A stretch of DNA of 64,000 nt, from the NCBI GenBank assembly GCA_913056395.1, contig CAJXMG010000003.1, positions 82,540-146,539 of the forward strand, read 5' to 3'. Position 1 is the first letter of the stretch, and each line of letters starts with the position of its first letter. Origin of the DNA: an uncultured bacterium (GTDB lineage: Bacteria > Planctomycetota > UBA8108 > UBA1146). The notes below the pieces were generated by a model. The model was not told the origin of the DNA, did not search any database, and saw only the letters and a program-made list of their open reading frames with translations. Positions 26,921 to 36,700 of the stretch are shown here, piece by piece. The position numbers and the translations under genes are program-made.

Positions 26921-28168
26921 TCAGGAACCGGGGGGCAGAATCCAATCTGCGCCATAGACATCGACGAAGGCCGGAGGCAGACGGTCCGCAGGTTGATCTC
27001 CGGAGAGTTCCATCCACCAGGCGACCCTGGCGGGGTTTGATTCGGTGACCCCGCGGCGACCATTGAGTCCGCTGCCTCCCCACACCGTTCCGGTGAGAAT
27101 GGCATCGAAACGATCAAATCCTTGCTTCGTGGGATTCCAGATTGCAGTACCGTGCATCGTTGCGTTCACCCCGCGGGTTCTGCTGGGGAAGTGTTTCCAA
27201 TCGGTTTCACCCAACTTGTAGACCCCATCGCTTTTGGTGACAAAGTCACCGGTAATCAGCAGGTGAACCTGATCCTTCTCAACACGTTCGACTTCCACTC
27301 TGATCTGTGCTTTTTCGATATCCTGGTCAGAGAAAGGGCCTTCCTGGCCGGAGATATTGTCGACGACGTGGAAGCGTGCGAGACGCAATGCCAATGATTT
27401 CGGCAGTTCAGTGGACTCGCCCACTTCCAATTTTCGGGGCAACCATTCGGCCAGTTCTGAATCGTGGAACCAGATGTGATCCCGGTTCCAGCGACCTCTC
27501 TTATTGGGGTCATCCATTCCTGCAGGAAAATCGCGGGAGGTACTCGTCAGGACCAGACCCTTGCTGGGGTAAAAAAGTTCCCAGCGGTGTTCCGGGAGGA
27601 AGAGTTCCGGCTCTGCTGCTTTTCTTTCTTCTTCAGGAAGGGTTCTCCATGCTTCGAGACCTTTATCCATCAACTGGAGAGCCTTGTCCGCCTGCAGGGT
27701 ATTTTGTCGGGCGAGGAGTTTGCCTGAGGGACTGAAGATATAGAGTCCCTGCCAGGAGCCACCGATGGGAGTGCGACGACCGGCCACCTGCTGGCGGAAG
27801 AATTGGCATTCCCGATCGGGGTGTCGCTGCAAGCGCCAGACCTCATCGGTAGCGGGTACGAAGTTGCGGGCTTTTTCGACCACCCGTGGGTCATTCCAGA
27901 CGGACCGCCGGCCCGCCACACCGTTGCCTCACGTACAGCCGAGGGGATGTCCATTCATCAGCCACAGCAGCATCGGTTTGCCCTCGATGCCTGAGTTCTT
28001 CAATCCTTCGTGGAGGCTGGTGTGCCAGGGAATCGTCAACCAGCGATCCTCGACACCGGGGAGGATCAGTTTTTTCCACTCTTTATGGGTACGCCCCTCA
28101 AAGGTGGGCTCTTCCACCACAGCAGGGGAGAGGCAAAGTTGCATGATCAGCAGTGTCAGCAGGCTCAT
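26921..28168 (-). CDS. candidate selenoprotein: secreted thioredoxin-like protein with C-T-U motif
   Basis: Read through one in-frame TGA (27929-27931), the gene gives 415 residues. The 79 codons before the TGA and 332 codons after are in the same frame and form one protein. The N-terminus is hydrophobic (LLTLLIMQLCLS). A thioredoxin-like beta strand and active site follow: GKPMLLWLMNGHPLGCT, then Sec80, then GNGVAGRRSVWNDPRVVEK. The redox motif would be Cys78-Thr79-Sec80. The C-terminal ~250 residues have no family I recognise (WRLQRHPDRECQFF; FLPEHRWELFYPSK). The start ATG at 28168 has GGAGG 4 bases upstream. A hairpin with SECIS features follows the TGA. The alternative is a nonsense mutation or an error. 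The formate dehydrogenase in this window independently shows that TGA is used for Sec here. Confidence 0.75.
27899..27917 (-). promoter_or_regulatory. candidate SECIS element in the thioredoxin-like selenoprotein gene
   Basis: Read on the minus strand, 11 nt after the TGA an 8-bp stem forms: GGCGGGCC (27917-27910) with GGUCCGUC (27906-27899). The loop is GGC, with G first. The loop starts 19 nt after the UGA. This fits the bacterial consensus of a 4-16 bp stem, a loop with G in its first two bases, and 16-37 nt spacing. Two G-U pairs are included. Confidence 0.6.
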
Positions 28169-28266
28169 CGTTCCTCCAGGCCTCCATCGTGCCAGCAGAT
28201 CCGGTCTTTTGCCAGCGGGCTTCGGTTATGATTTGCGACGGATGTCAGCATTGGGAGGAGCCAGAA

Positions 28267-28629
28267 ATGCCTCAGTTTGTGGAATCACCGACGGTGATCG
28301 AATCTGTCGGGAATATGCCGAAGCGCATCGAGGAATACGTGGGTCGAGTGAATACCGGTGACGAAGCGGCCAGCGTTGCCCGCATGGTTTCACCGGCAGG
28401 GTGGCAGGAGCCTGGGCAACGCCCCCGGTTCGATGAGATGACACTGGTTCTGCAAGGGGCTCTCAGAGTCGAATTTGAGGGTGGCGAACAGATGGTGCGT
28501 TCAGGTCAGGCGGTCATCGCCCGTGCCGGGGAGTGGGTTCGTTACAGTAGCCCAGAGGATGGAGGCGCAGAGTACGTGGCAGTTTGCCTGCCTGCCTTTT
28601 CCCCGGATACGGTCCAGCGTGATGAATAA
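28267..28629 (+). CDS. cupin-domain protein
   Basis: 120 residues from the ATG at 28267, preceded by GGAGGAG. A single cupin fold spans ~40-115: RFDEMTLVLQGALRVEFEGG then GQAVIARAGEWVRYSSPEDGG. A full set of metal-binding His residues is not visible; the first cupin motif carries Glu57-type residues rather than HxH. It could bind a small ligand or act as a small isomerase, but no substrate can be proposed. It diverges from the selenoprotein gene with a 98-bp gap. Confidence 0.75.
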   Translation: MPQFVESPTVIESVGNMPKRIEEYVGRVNTGDEAASVARMVSPAGWQEPGQRPRFDEMTLVLQGALRVEFEGGEQMVRSGQAVIARAGEWVRYSSPEDGGAEYVAVCLPAFSPDTVQRDE

Positions 28630-28657
28630 GTGATGCTGGCAAACTGAATACAGAAAC

Positions 28658-28693
28658 AAAAAAGAGGCGAGGGGATTTCCCCTCGCCTCTTTT
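28658..28693. terminator. bidirectional rho-independent terminator
   Basis: GAGGCGAGGGG (28664-28674) pairs perfectly with CCCCTCGCCTC (28679-28689), flanked by an A-run on the left and a T-run on the right. It lies between the convergent cupin gene and the dockerin gene and can end both transcripts. Confidence 0.9.
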
Positions 28694-28713
28694 CCACAGA
28701 CTTCCCCAACAGG

Positions 28714-31290
28714 TCAGGGACAGTTGTAGTTTGCACAATCGAGGCCGTCCGGCTCTGTGGGGTCGAGTCCACAGTCGACAGATCCCGGAGCCGGCAAGGG
28801 CGCTCCACCACTGAAGAGCGTGGCCAACTTGAAGATGGCGTCAGCGATGTTGACTCCACCATCATCGTTGGCATCACTGGCATCTGAACAGGAACTGGCG
28901 GGGCCTCCACTGAAGAGTGCAGCCAACAGATAAACAGCATCCGCGATGTTGAAGCCGCCGTCGCCGTTGGAGTCACCCCTGCGGAACTGAGGACCTGCAG
29001 GACCTCCGCCGCCACTCCCCATCGCCGCTACGTAGCTATCAATCAGGTCTTCCTGTGAACCGCCGAAGCCGCCAAATTCCCAACTCTGGCAAATGACCTT
29101 TCCGCCGGCATTGGTGTTGTAGTAAACACCCGTTCCATAGAGACCCGTTCCTTCTTCCCAGATGGCACCCGCCTCTGGTCCCAACAGGTCGAGGTCTGTG
29201 GAAACCAGTTGATCGGTCCAGTCATTGTCTGCGGCATTGTCCTGGTTGTAGGCGACCGCAGCGAAATTGGTCAGATCGAGACCGAAGCCGCTGTCGAGTC
29301 CATTCATCGTCTGGAAGGAGTCATCTCCATCAAGGATGCCATCGGCGATGCCATCGATGGCAGCAAAGGCCGGATCGATGGGATCGAATCCCCACGCGTC
29401 TCCAGCTTCGACATAAATCCCGATTCCCAAAGCCTGAGCTTCAGAAATGGCCACAGCGGAGGCAGGAGTCATCGCCTGCCCGTTGGGGTAAGTTCCGCCG
29501 CAATACCAAAGTCTTTCCGTCGCTGAAATGGCGGGGTCGAGAAGACCACAACTTGCGACTTCAGGTTGCCCTTCAACGATGACAGGAGTTCGTCCCGTTG
29601 CCGTCAAGGCGTCTGCCAGAGCCTGGGCACTGTCGATGGATCCACCAGGAAGTTCGACTCTGAAGATCACATCTGTTGCAGAAAGGTCAGGGGCGGTCAG
29701 TGTCAATTCTGTTCCGGCAGTAGACAAACCACAGGCATTGCTGGTGCCGATGATTTGATAGGTCTGGGAACCGACGACGGGAGAGGTGTCAGTGAAGGTC
29801 GTCGTGCCTGCGGGTAGTCCGGAAGCGATGGAAACACCATCGCGAAGCACTTCGTACTCATCGTAGGTTGGACCAAAACCGGTTCCATCCCAGGCCAGTT
29901 CAGAGAACCCGGTGGTGCAATCGTAGAATCCGGTGAGTCCGGTGATCTCGGCCATCCCAATGTTGAGAGTACCGGGGCCACGGTCACCACCGAATCCGGA
30001 GATTCGCAGGTAGTAGGTGTTTCCAACAAATGCTGTCAGATTGAGAGCACTCTGAAAACCACAGAAATCATCGTTGCATTCGATCAGAGTCATCGTGGAG
30101 CAATCTCCGGGGGTCACCCCACCATCGAAGATTTCAATGGCGGTGTCGTAACTGGATCCACAGAGAGAGACGTTGAAAACTCCATCACAAGTGGGGGTAA
30201 AGGTGTACCACTGATCGACAGAGCCTCCATTGGCACAGCTGAAAGCGGGTGCCGCAGGATCGAGGAGCGCAAAGGTCGTGTCGAAAGCGGTGGTGACACC
30301 TAGATCAACTGGCAAGGCCGTATCACAGGTGTCGTTGTCGATGGCGCTGCAGTGGATGATGCTGCAGGAAGTGGACCACGAAGTGTTGACGCTGCAAACT
30401 CCCACGACTTCATATTCGTGGACGCCATCGTCGACACCCACATCCTGATAGGTCGTGGCATCTCCGGGAAGCGATGCAATATCAACACCATCACGGCGAA
30501 TGGTGATTCCCTGGGGATAGGGTCCCGTCTGGAAACTGCTCCAGTCGAGATTGACACTGTCAGTGGGGCAATCCGAAACGCAATTCAGTGAATCGAAGGG
30601 GCAGCAACTGCTGCAACCACCGACAACATCGACCAAGACGTCATCGTAGTAAAAAGTACCCGTTCCTCCATTGTAGAGATCGAGGCAGCGCATTTGAGCG
30701 GCTCCGCCAGTTTGCCAGGCGTTATCTCGCATGATTTGAATGCCGTTGTATCTGGCGCTGTAGACATTGTTGGTGATGTCGACCGTGACTTCGATCTCTA
30801 CCCACTGGTCATAGACGATGGTGGTGGGTGTCGACAAACCGGTGACGGCGGCTGAGCCACCGAAGTCTTCCACCTGACCGGTGGCATCATTCATCTCGAT
30901 CTGGACAGACCAGTTTTTCGGACCGTTGTGCTCATAGGTGTTGAGAAGAATGAAATAGTAGGTTCCAGCTTGACCCGAAGGGATGTAGACGTTCGATGTG
31001 AAACTGAACAAACCTTGATTCAGCCCATTAAAGAGGCGAACGATATCGTCACCGGGTCCCAACTCCAGGGATCGATCTCCGCCGGCAGTAGAGTTGTAGG
31101 CCGCAGTGACGATGGAATCGACTCCGGGGACCTGATCCCAGGTATCCCAGCTTCCCTGCCCACTGATGGTGGAGCCGATGGCATAACTTTCAAAATCGTC
31201 CTGATCCAACTGGGCGTGAAGGGGGCTGCTGCCCAATCCCAGAAGCAGGATTGCCAGCACGATGATGGCGTGAATTCCATGATGATTCAT
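28714..31290 (-). CDS. large secreted multidomain protein with dockerin-like tail
   Basis: 858 residues with a signal peptide (IIVLAILLLGLGSSPLHAQ). A concanavalin/laminin-G-like region (~30-200, DDFESYAIGSTISGQGSWDT) comes first. Next are a Cys-rich linker with a fibronectin-III-like repeat (~225-300), a bacterial pre-peptidase C-terminal-like domain (~320-440, DQWYTFTPTCDGVFNVSLCG) and a second FN3-like repeat. Then comes a ~210-residue domain (nt 29020-29685) shared with the subtilase at 33.7 kb (VEAGDAWGFDP; DNDWTDQL). The C-terminus carries two dockerin-like loops (RRGDSNGDGGFNIADAVYLL and DANDDGGVNIADAIFKL). Probably cell-surface or extracellular. No catalytic domain is obvious. Confidence 0.85.
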   Translation of the reverse strand: MNHHGIHAIIVLAILLLGLGSSPLHAQLDQDDFESYAIGSTISGQGSWDTWDQVPGVDSIVTAAYNSTAGGDRSLELGPGDDIVRLFNGLNQGLFSFTSNVYIPSGQAGTYYFILLNTYEHNGPKNWSVQIEMNDATGQVEDFGGSAAVTGLSTPTTIVYDQWVEIEVTVDITNNVYSARYNGIQIMRDNAWQTGGAAQMRCLDLYNGGTGTFYYDDVLVDVVGGCSSCCPFDSLNCVSDCPTDSVNLDWSSFQTGPYPQGITIRRDGVDIASLPGDATTYQDVGVDDGVHEYEVVGVCSVNTSWSTSCSIIHCSAIDNDTCDTALPVDLGVTTAFDTTFALLDPAAPAFSCANGGSVDQWYTFTPTCDGVFNVSLCGSSYDTAIEIFDGGVTPGDCSTMTLIECNDDFCGFQSALNLTAFVGNTYYLRISGFGGDRGPGTLNIGMAEITGLTGFYDCTTGFSELAWDGTGFGPTYDEYEVLRDGVSIASGLPAGTTTFTDTSPVVGSQTYQIIGTSNACGLSTAGTELTLTAPDLSATDVIFRVELPGGSIDSAQALADALTATGRTPVIVEGQPEVASCGLLDPAISATERLWYCGGTYPNGQAMTPASAVAISEAQALGIGIYVEAGDAWGFDPIDPAFAAIDGIADGILDGDDSFQTMNGLDSGFGLDLTNFAAVAYNQDNAADNDWTDQLVSTDLDLLGPEAGAIWEEGTGLYGTGVYYNTNAGGKVICQSWEFGGFGGSQEDLIDSYVAAMGSGGGGPAGPQFRRGDSNGDGGFNIADAVYLLAALFSGGPASSCSDASDANDDGGVNIADAIFKLATLFSGGAPLPAPGSVDCGLDPTEPDGLDCANYNCP

Positions 31291-31327
31291 GGTCGCCTCC
31301 TTTCAGATTTTTGATTCAGAGCCACTG

Positions 31328-31386
31328 AATATCCACGAGAGCAGTCAGAGCACTGCGGGTGTCCTGTAGACACAATTGTGGATATT
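31328..31386. promoter_or_regulatory. inverted-repeat element that can fold as a three-way junction
   Basis: An outer stem AATATCCAC (31328-31336) with GTGGATATT (31378-31386) encloses two hairpins: GCAGT/ACTGC (31341-31345/31352-31356) and GTGTC/GACAC (31359-31363/31369-31373, loop CTGTA). All three stems are perfect. It lies in the divergent gap 38 bases upstream of the secreted-protein start at 31290. Transcribed on the minus strand it would be in that leader. An operator array is the alternative. The rest of the 292-bp gap is AT-rich near 31386-31400 and holds no gene. Confidence 0.5.
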
Positions 31387-31582
31387 TATATCTTTATTTT
31401 ACACGCTCTTCCGTGGATCCCAAAGGGGGAGCCCCAGTGGCCATCGTTGTCTCAGGCATGATTGGAGCACTTGAAGCACAAATTTTCTGGAATCCAACTG
31501 TGAAAAACCTTTATCTGTGCATGTGACGAATGGGAACCCCAACGGGTGATCAGCCGTCCATCTGATTCAGGAGGAAAGACCC

Positions 31583-32296
31583 GTGACCCATTTTGCATTC
31601 TTATATTTTGATCCGATGTACTTCGTCTTTGTGGGGCCTGCGTTTCTGTTTGCGATGTGGGCGCAGATGCGAGTCAAGAGTGCCTTTGCACGATGGTCCG
31701 AGGTTCCAACGAACAGGCGGATGACCGGAGCGGAAGTCGCGAGAAGAATTTGTGAGATGGGTGGGGTGAAAGATATTCCCATTGAGATCTCCGATGGGTA
31801 TCTCTCTGATCACTACGATCCGATCAATCGGGTGGTGCGACTTTCCCGAAGCAACTACCACGGATCCAGTGTCGCTGCTGCTGCGATTGCAGCCCACGAA
31901 GCAGGCCATGCGATTCAGCATGCGACCCGATACCCGTTTTTTGGACTGCGCAGTGCCTATGTTCCCATTGCCAATCTCGGATCCTGGCTGGCTTTCCCGT
32001 TACTCTTCGCCGGAGCGTTCTTCTCCATCGGTCCACTGATCACTGCGGGGATTGCACTCTTTGGTGCGGTGGTCTTGTTTCAGTTGATCACCTTGCCGGT
32101 GGAATTTGATGCCAGTGCCAGAGCAAAGCGATTGCTTGCTGACAGCGGTTTGATCCAGGATCAGGAAGAGATGCGGGGGGTTCAAAGCGTTCTGGGCGCT
32201 GCCGCACTGACCTATGTGGCGGCAACGATCCAGGCGGTTCTGACCCTGCTCTACTATCTCTGGAGGCTGGGCCTTCTCGGTGGTAGCCGCGACTAA
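31583..32296 (+). CDS. zinc metallopeptidase, YugP-like membrane family
   Basis: 237 residues with about four membrane segments. The zinc motif HEAGH is in AAAAIAAHEAGHAIQHATRY, near residue 95. The second half has the family pattern LPVEFDASARAKRLLADSGL, and VLGAAALTYVAATIQAVLTL near the C-terminus. The N-terminus is a signal anchor (FYDPMYFVFVGPAFLFAMWA-type). GGAGGAAAG precedes the start. Substrate unknown. It overlaps the convergent ThuA-like gene by 4 bp. Confidence 0.85.
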   Translation: MTHFAFLYFDPMYFVFVGPAFLFAMWAQMRVKSAFARWSEVPTNRRMTGAEVARRICEMGGVKDIPIEISDGYLSDHYDPINRVVRLSRSNYHGSSVAAAAIAAHEAGHAIQHATRYPFFGLRSAYVPIANLGSWLAFPLLFAGAFFSIGPLITAGIALFGAVVLFQLITLPVEFDASARAKRLLADSGLIQDQEEMRGVQSVLGAAALTYVAATIQAVLTLLYYLWRLGLLGGSRD

Positions 32297-33342
32297 TCGA
32301 GCAGATCTTTGGGGCGGACATTCTTTCGGTATGAGTCGAACCCGAATGGAGTGGGCTCGAACTCGCCGACGATGGAGACATCCCCCTTGCCGTCGATCTT
32401 CTCTTCCATGCCGAGGCACCAGTAACAAGCCTGAACCAACAAACGGCGACTGCCTTCCCGGGTGAAAGCCTGCGAGGCGCCCATGGTGGTAGAGAAAACC
32501 CTCTGCGTTTTTCCTGAAGAGCTTTTCAGTTCGCGAACCCAGGCCAGAGGCATCATGGGATTGTTTTTGTCGAAGGTCTTTCCATCCCGTTCTTCCGGCT
32601 CACACGGACCGTCCTCGGGATTCATGCCTGAGAGAACCCGCCCCATGACGACAGGAATACAACCATCGGGGAGTGGCAGGCGAACGGTGTAGACGTCCGA
32701 GGGGTCCCAAATCTCACCGTCGTTGATGCCGCGGACGATCGGGTGTTGCTTCATGTCCGCTGGAATGATGCCGCTGGTGCTTTGCCAGCCGTGACCTCCG
32801 TGGTGAGCGATCCAGGTTTCTCCCATGATCTGACGGCCGAAACCACCCTTCCATTGGTCGTTGCGAAAAGACCAGCGGTGATACTTGCGGTCTTTGGGAA
32901 TATCAAAGGCGTGGGTCGCAGTTCGCAATCCGATCAGGGGTTTTCCGGATTCGACAAAGTCGACGATATGTTTCATCTGTTCGTCGGGAAGATTTCTGAA
33001 GCGTGTGAAGAGCACCAGCAAGTCTGCATCAACCAAAGTCTTCAGCCCCGGGATGTTGTCGAGAATATTCGGGTCAATACAGCCGGTGTCCGGATCGATG
33101 GCAAAGAGTACGGTGCAGTGAAATCGATGGTGCTTGCTGAGAATTTTCGCCAACTGGGGCATTCCCTCCTCAGAACGGTATTCCTCATCCCCAGTGACAA
33201 AGACGATGTGTTTGCCATTGTGATCTTTCGGTTTCAGGGAAATCCAGGGAGTCTCGGCAGAAGTCCCAGCATTGACGAGTGCTGGTATCGAGATCAAGAG
33301 AGTCGCCAACCATGTCTGAAGCACACAGCCTCCTTGCTTCAT
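32293..33342 (-). CDS. ThuA-like domain protein, exported
   Basis: About 349 residues from the ATG at 33342; a start at 33372 adds ten residues. A signal peptide (LQTWLATLLISIPALVNAG) is followed by a class-I glutamine amidotransferase-like fold of the ThuA family: KHIVFVTGDEEYRSEEGMPQ, LVDADLLVLFTRFRNLPDEQ, GKPLIGLRTATHAF and GETWIAHHGGHGWQS. ThuA proteins are linked to trehalose and other sugar use, often as secreted proteins in Planctomycetota. Substrate is not known here. Confidence 0.82.
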   Translation of the reverse strand: MKQGGCVLQTWLATLLISIPALVNAGTSAETPWISLKPKDHNGKHIVFVTGDEEYRSEEGMPQLAKILSKHHRFHCTVLFAIDPDTGCIDPNILDNIPGLKTLVDADLLVLFTRFRNLPDEQMKHIVDFVESGKPLIGLRTATHAFDIPKDRKYHRWSFRNDQWKGGFGRQIMGETWIAHHGGHGWQSTSGIIPADMKQHPIVRGINDGEIWDPSDVYTVRLPLPDGCIPVVMGRVLSGMNPEDGPCEPEERDGKTFDKNNPMMPLAWVRELKSSSGKTQRVFSTTMGASQAFTREGSRRLLVQACYWCLGMEEKIDGKGDVSIVGEFEPTPFGFDSYRKNVRPKDLLD

Positions 33343-33434
33343 AATGCAACGAAGACAAAAGGTAATCGGCATTGGAGAGGTTGACCAGTCACGTTCGGAA
33401 CGAGGAAGCAGGCAAGGTTCATCGGTGTAATCCG

Positions 33435-33567
33435 CAAATCAGGACCGGCCGGACCGGGATTTGTGAATTATTTTTTTATCGTTTCCGACTTCACAAATGG
33501 CCACTTGTCACGACCAAATCGAAGATCCAAACTGACTGCGGATCTGAAATCCGTCCGCCTGATTTGG
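33435..33567 (+). promoter_or_regulatory. structured leader upstream of the PKD subtilase
   Basis: CAAATC (33435-33440) can pair with GATTTG (33458-33463) around a CCGG-rich core, followed by a 7-T run (33471-33477), which looks like a terminator. ATTTGTGAA (33459-33467) can instead pair with TTCACAAAT (33490-33498), so the two folds exclude each other. Further downstream CCAAATC (33514-33520) pairs with GATTTGG (33561-33567) around an AGATCC/GGATCT hairpin. The 365-bp gap 33343-33707 holds no gene. An attenuator-like leader is inferred. Confidence 0.4.
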
Positions 33568-33707
33568 GTGTGCCATCCGTCATCAGGATTTCAGTTCCAC
33601 TCGTATCCGCCTGCGAGGTTTTGGCTCTGTTACACAAAATCCAGTGAGTTCATCTTCCGACTCTGGCACGGAGTGCAGGCGGATGGCTCGTTCTTTTCGG
33701 AGGAACG

Positions 33708-36700
33708 ATGTCCAGATTCATCTTTCTTTGTGTTGTGTTGTTGTGGGCGCCTTCTCTGGTTTGGGCACAATCGGCCACCAAACCCTGGTCCTATCCCTAC
33801 GGTGAAGTTCAGGTTGCACTCGAACAGAGTCAGCCGGGGACATTGGCCATTCTTCTCGCAGAGGGAACAGAGGATGCGGATGAGATTCTTCAGGGAATCC
33901 TGAAAAGTACCGGCCCGTTGATCGGCGGGACCTCATACAAGGAACAGGAGTACCCTCGTCTTTACTACGTGGAAACGTCGCGAAGGATCGACTCTGCTGC
34001 GTGGATGAAACTGACGGAAGTTCTCACGCAAAGTCCTGACATCACTTTGGCTGCTCCGTTGCTTCAGTACGACCGTGCAGAGATGGTGATCCGGCCTGAG
34101 TTGATCCTGACTTTTGACGGTGCCGTTGATGAAGATGACATGAAAGCTCTCTTCAAGGAGTTCGGTCTGCAGAGAATCAGATCCTTTTCCGCACTCGACC
34201 CGACCTATCTGGTTTCTTTCAACGGATCTCCCCTCAAAGGCTTTGAGCTTTCCAGAGAGTTGATCCGCAGAGATGAAATCGAAGCTGCAGAGCCGAACTT
34301 CATTCATGATCTTCCTGAAATGGCGGCTCCCAACGATCCGCTGTACTCCAGTCAGTGGGACATGAACAACACTGGGCAGACGGGTGGAACCCCGGGCGCG
34401 GACATGCACATGGAAGCGGCCTGGGATATCTCCACCGGGTCTTCCGACATCATCGTTGCCATCATCGATGAGGGTGTCGATGTGGATCACCCGGATCTGG
34501 TTGCCAACATGGTTGCCGGATTTGATGCGGTGACAGCAGATCCGACTCCGGGAGGAATCCCCGGTAATGCCAATTCGGGGGATGGTCACGGTACCTGCTG
34601 TGCAGGCATCGTTGCGGCCTCGGGCAACAATGGTATCGGCGTGACCGGCGTGACCTGGAACAGCAAGATCATGCCGATTCGCATCGGCTTCGGGAACTAC
34701 TGGACACAGACGGACTGGATCATCGATGGCCTGACATGGCCGGTCGACAATGGTGCGGATGTTCTCTCCAACAGTTGGGGTGGGGGATCGGCCAGTACTG
34801 CGATTCAGAATGCGGTCAGTTACGGAACAACAGTGGGTCGCGGAGGATTGGGTTGTCCGAACTTCTTCGCTTCCGGAAATGACAATGGCGGGGTTTCCTA
34901 TCCGGCCGCATATCCTGAAGCGATCGCTGTTGGAGCCTCGAGCCCCTGCGATGAACGCAAAAGTCCTTCCTCCTGTGATGGCGAAACCTGGTGGGGAAGC
35001 AACTACGGTTCGACCCTCGATTTCGTGGCTCCCGGTCCGTTGACCACCACCGTCGATATCGCCGGTTCCGGGGGGTATGCCTCCGGCGATTACACCACCA
35101 GTTTCAATGGAACTTCTTCCGCCACGCCTCATGCTGCAGGTGCTGGAGCCTTGCTACTCGCTGTCGCTCCTGGATTGACCGAGGCGGAAGTGCGAACCCT
35201 TATGCGTCAGACTGCGGATGACCAAGTCGGCCCGCCTTCAGAAGACACACCCGGCTTTGACATCTACATGGGTTATGGAAGGGTCAACTGTGAAGCTCTT
35301 TTGCTGGCAGTGGCCAGTCTGGTTCCCGGTCCGACCAACCTGTCCTGCAACAACAGTGGTGCCTCGACCTCTCTCAGCTGGAGCAATGGGGCCAGTTACA
35401 CCTCTGTCGAAGTGACCCGCAATGGTACTTTGCTGGCGACCCTTTCCGGCTCCGCAACTTCCTACACCGACAACAACACGCCGGTGGGTTCGACCTCCTA
35501 TTCTGTTCGGGGCTTCCAGGGATCGGATCCGAGTGCGGCCGCCAGTTGCAACATCTTTTCCATCGGTGGTGCCACCGATCTGGTCTGGGCTCCATCTGCA
35601 GCGTCCGGAGCCGTGGCAGGGGGGCAGGGACTCGCAGATGCCCTGATCGCCGCAGGCCGTCAGCCACTGGTGGTCAGTTCCCTGGGCGATGTTGCAGATC
35701 TCGATGTCTTTGAAGCGGTGTGGGTCAACCTTGGTATTTACCCTTCCAACCACGTTCTCTCTTCGGGGGAGTCTTCCACACTGGATGCCTATCTGACCAA
35801 TGGTGTCGGCGGCAACTTCCTCTACATGGAAGGTGGAGATACCTGGGCCTACGACTCGGCAACAACCCTGCATGGTCGTTTTGGAATCAGTGGTCTTGCG
35901 GATGGCAGTGCGGATCTTTCGACGGTGACGGGTGCAGCCGGGACCGGTTGTGATTTGAGTGGCCAATCGTGGAGTTACTCCGGCGAGAACAACTGGATGG
36001 ATCGTCTCGGGACCACCGGTTCGGCAACGGTGACTTTGGTGAATCCCAGTCCTTCGTACAATGTGGGAGTGTTCAATGATGCCGGCGGTTATCGCACTTT
36101 TGGTACCTCCTTTGAGATCGCAGGTCTGAATGACGGCGCATCGACGCGGGCTGATCTCGTTGCAGCGATTCTGAACTGCTTCGGAGGATCGCCTCCGCCT
36201 CCACCGCCGCCGGCTCCCGTCGCAGATTTCAGTGTCAATCCGACCTCGGGTGAAACTCCTCTGACGGTTGCGTTCACCAACCTGACCACCGGGGATGTGT
36301 CTGGATACAGTTGGGATTTCGGCGACGGCAATAGCTCAACCGCCACAAATCCCTCCCATACCTACACCAGTGCAGGGGTTTATAGCGTCACTTTGACAGC
36401 GACGGGGCCCGGGGGCTCGGATACTGCGGTGTGCTCTTCGTGCATCACTGTCGAGGATCCGCCTCCGCCACCTCCCCCTCCGGCACCGGTGGCAGCCTTC
36501 TCACTTTCTCCATCCTCCGGAGATGCTCCGCTGTCGGTGAACTTCACCAATGAAAGCAGCGGTGATATCAGTGGATACAGTTGGGACTTCGGAGATGGCA
36601 ACACTTCGACTGCAACCAACCCTTCCCATGTGTACACGGTGGCGGGTTCCTACACCGTAACGCTGACTGCGACCGGTCCGGGTGGATCCGATACTGCGGT

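Noticed and set aside
33933..35132. Minus-strand open frame of 399 codons opposite the subtilase catalytic domain
   Set aside because: The plus strand has the complete catalytic triad. The antisense sequence is Arg/Gly-rich without structure.
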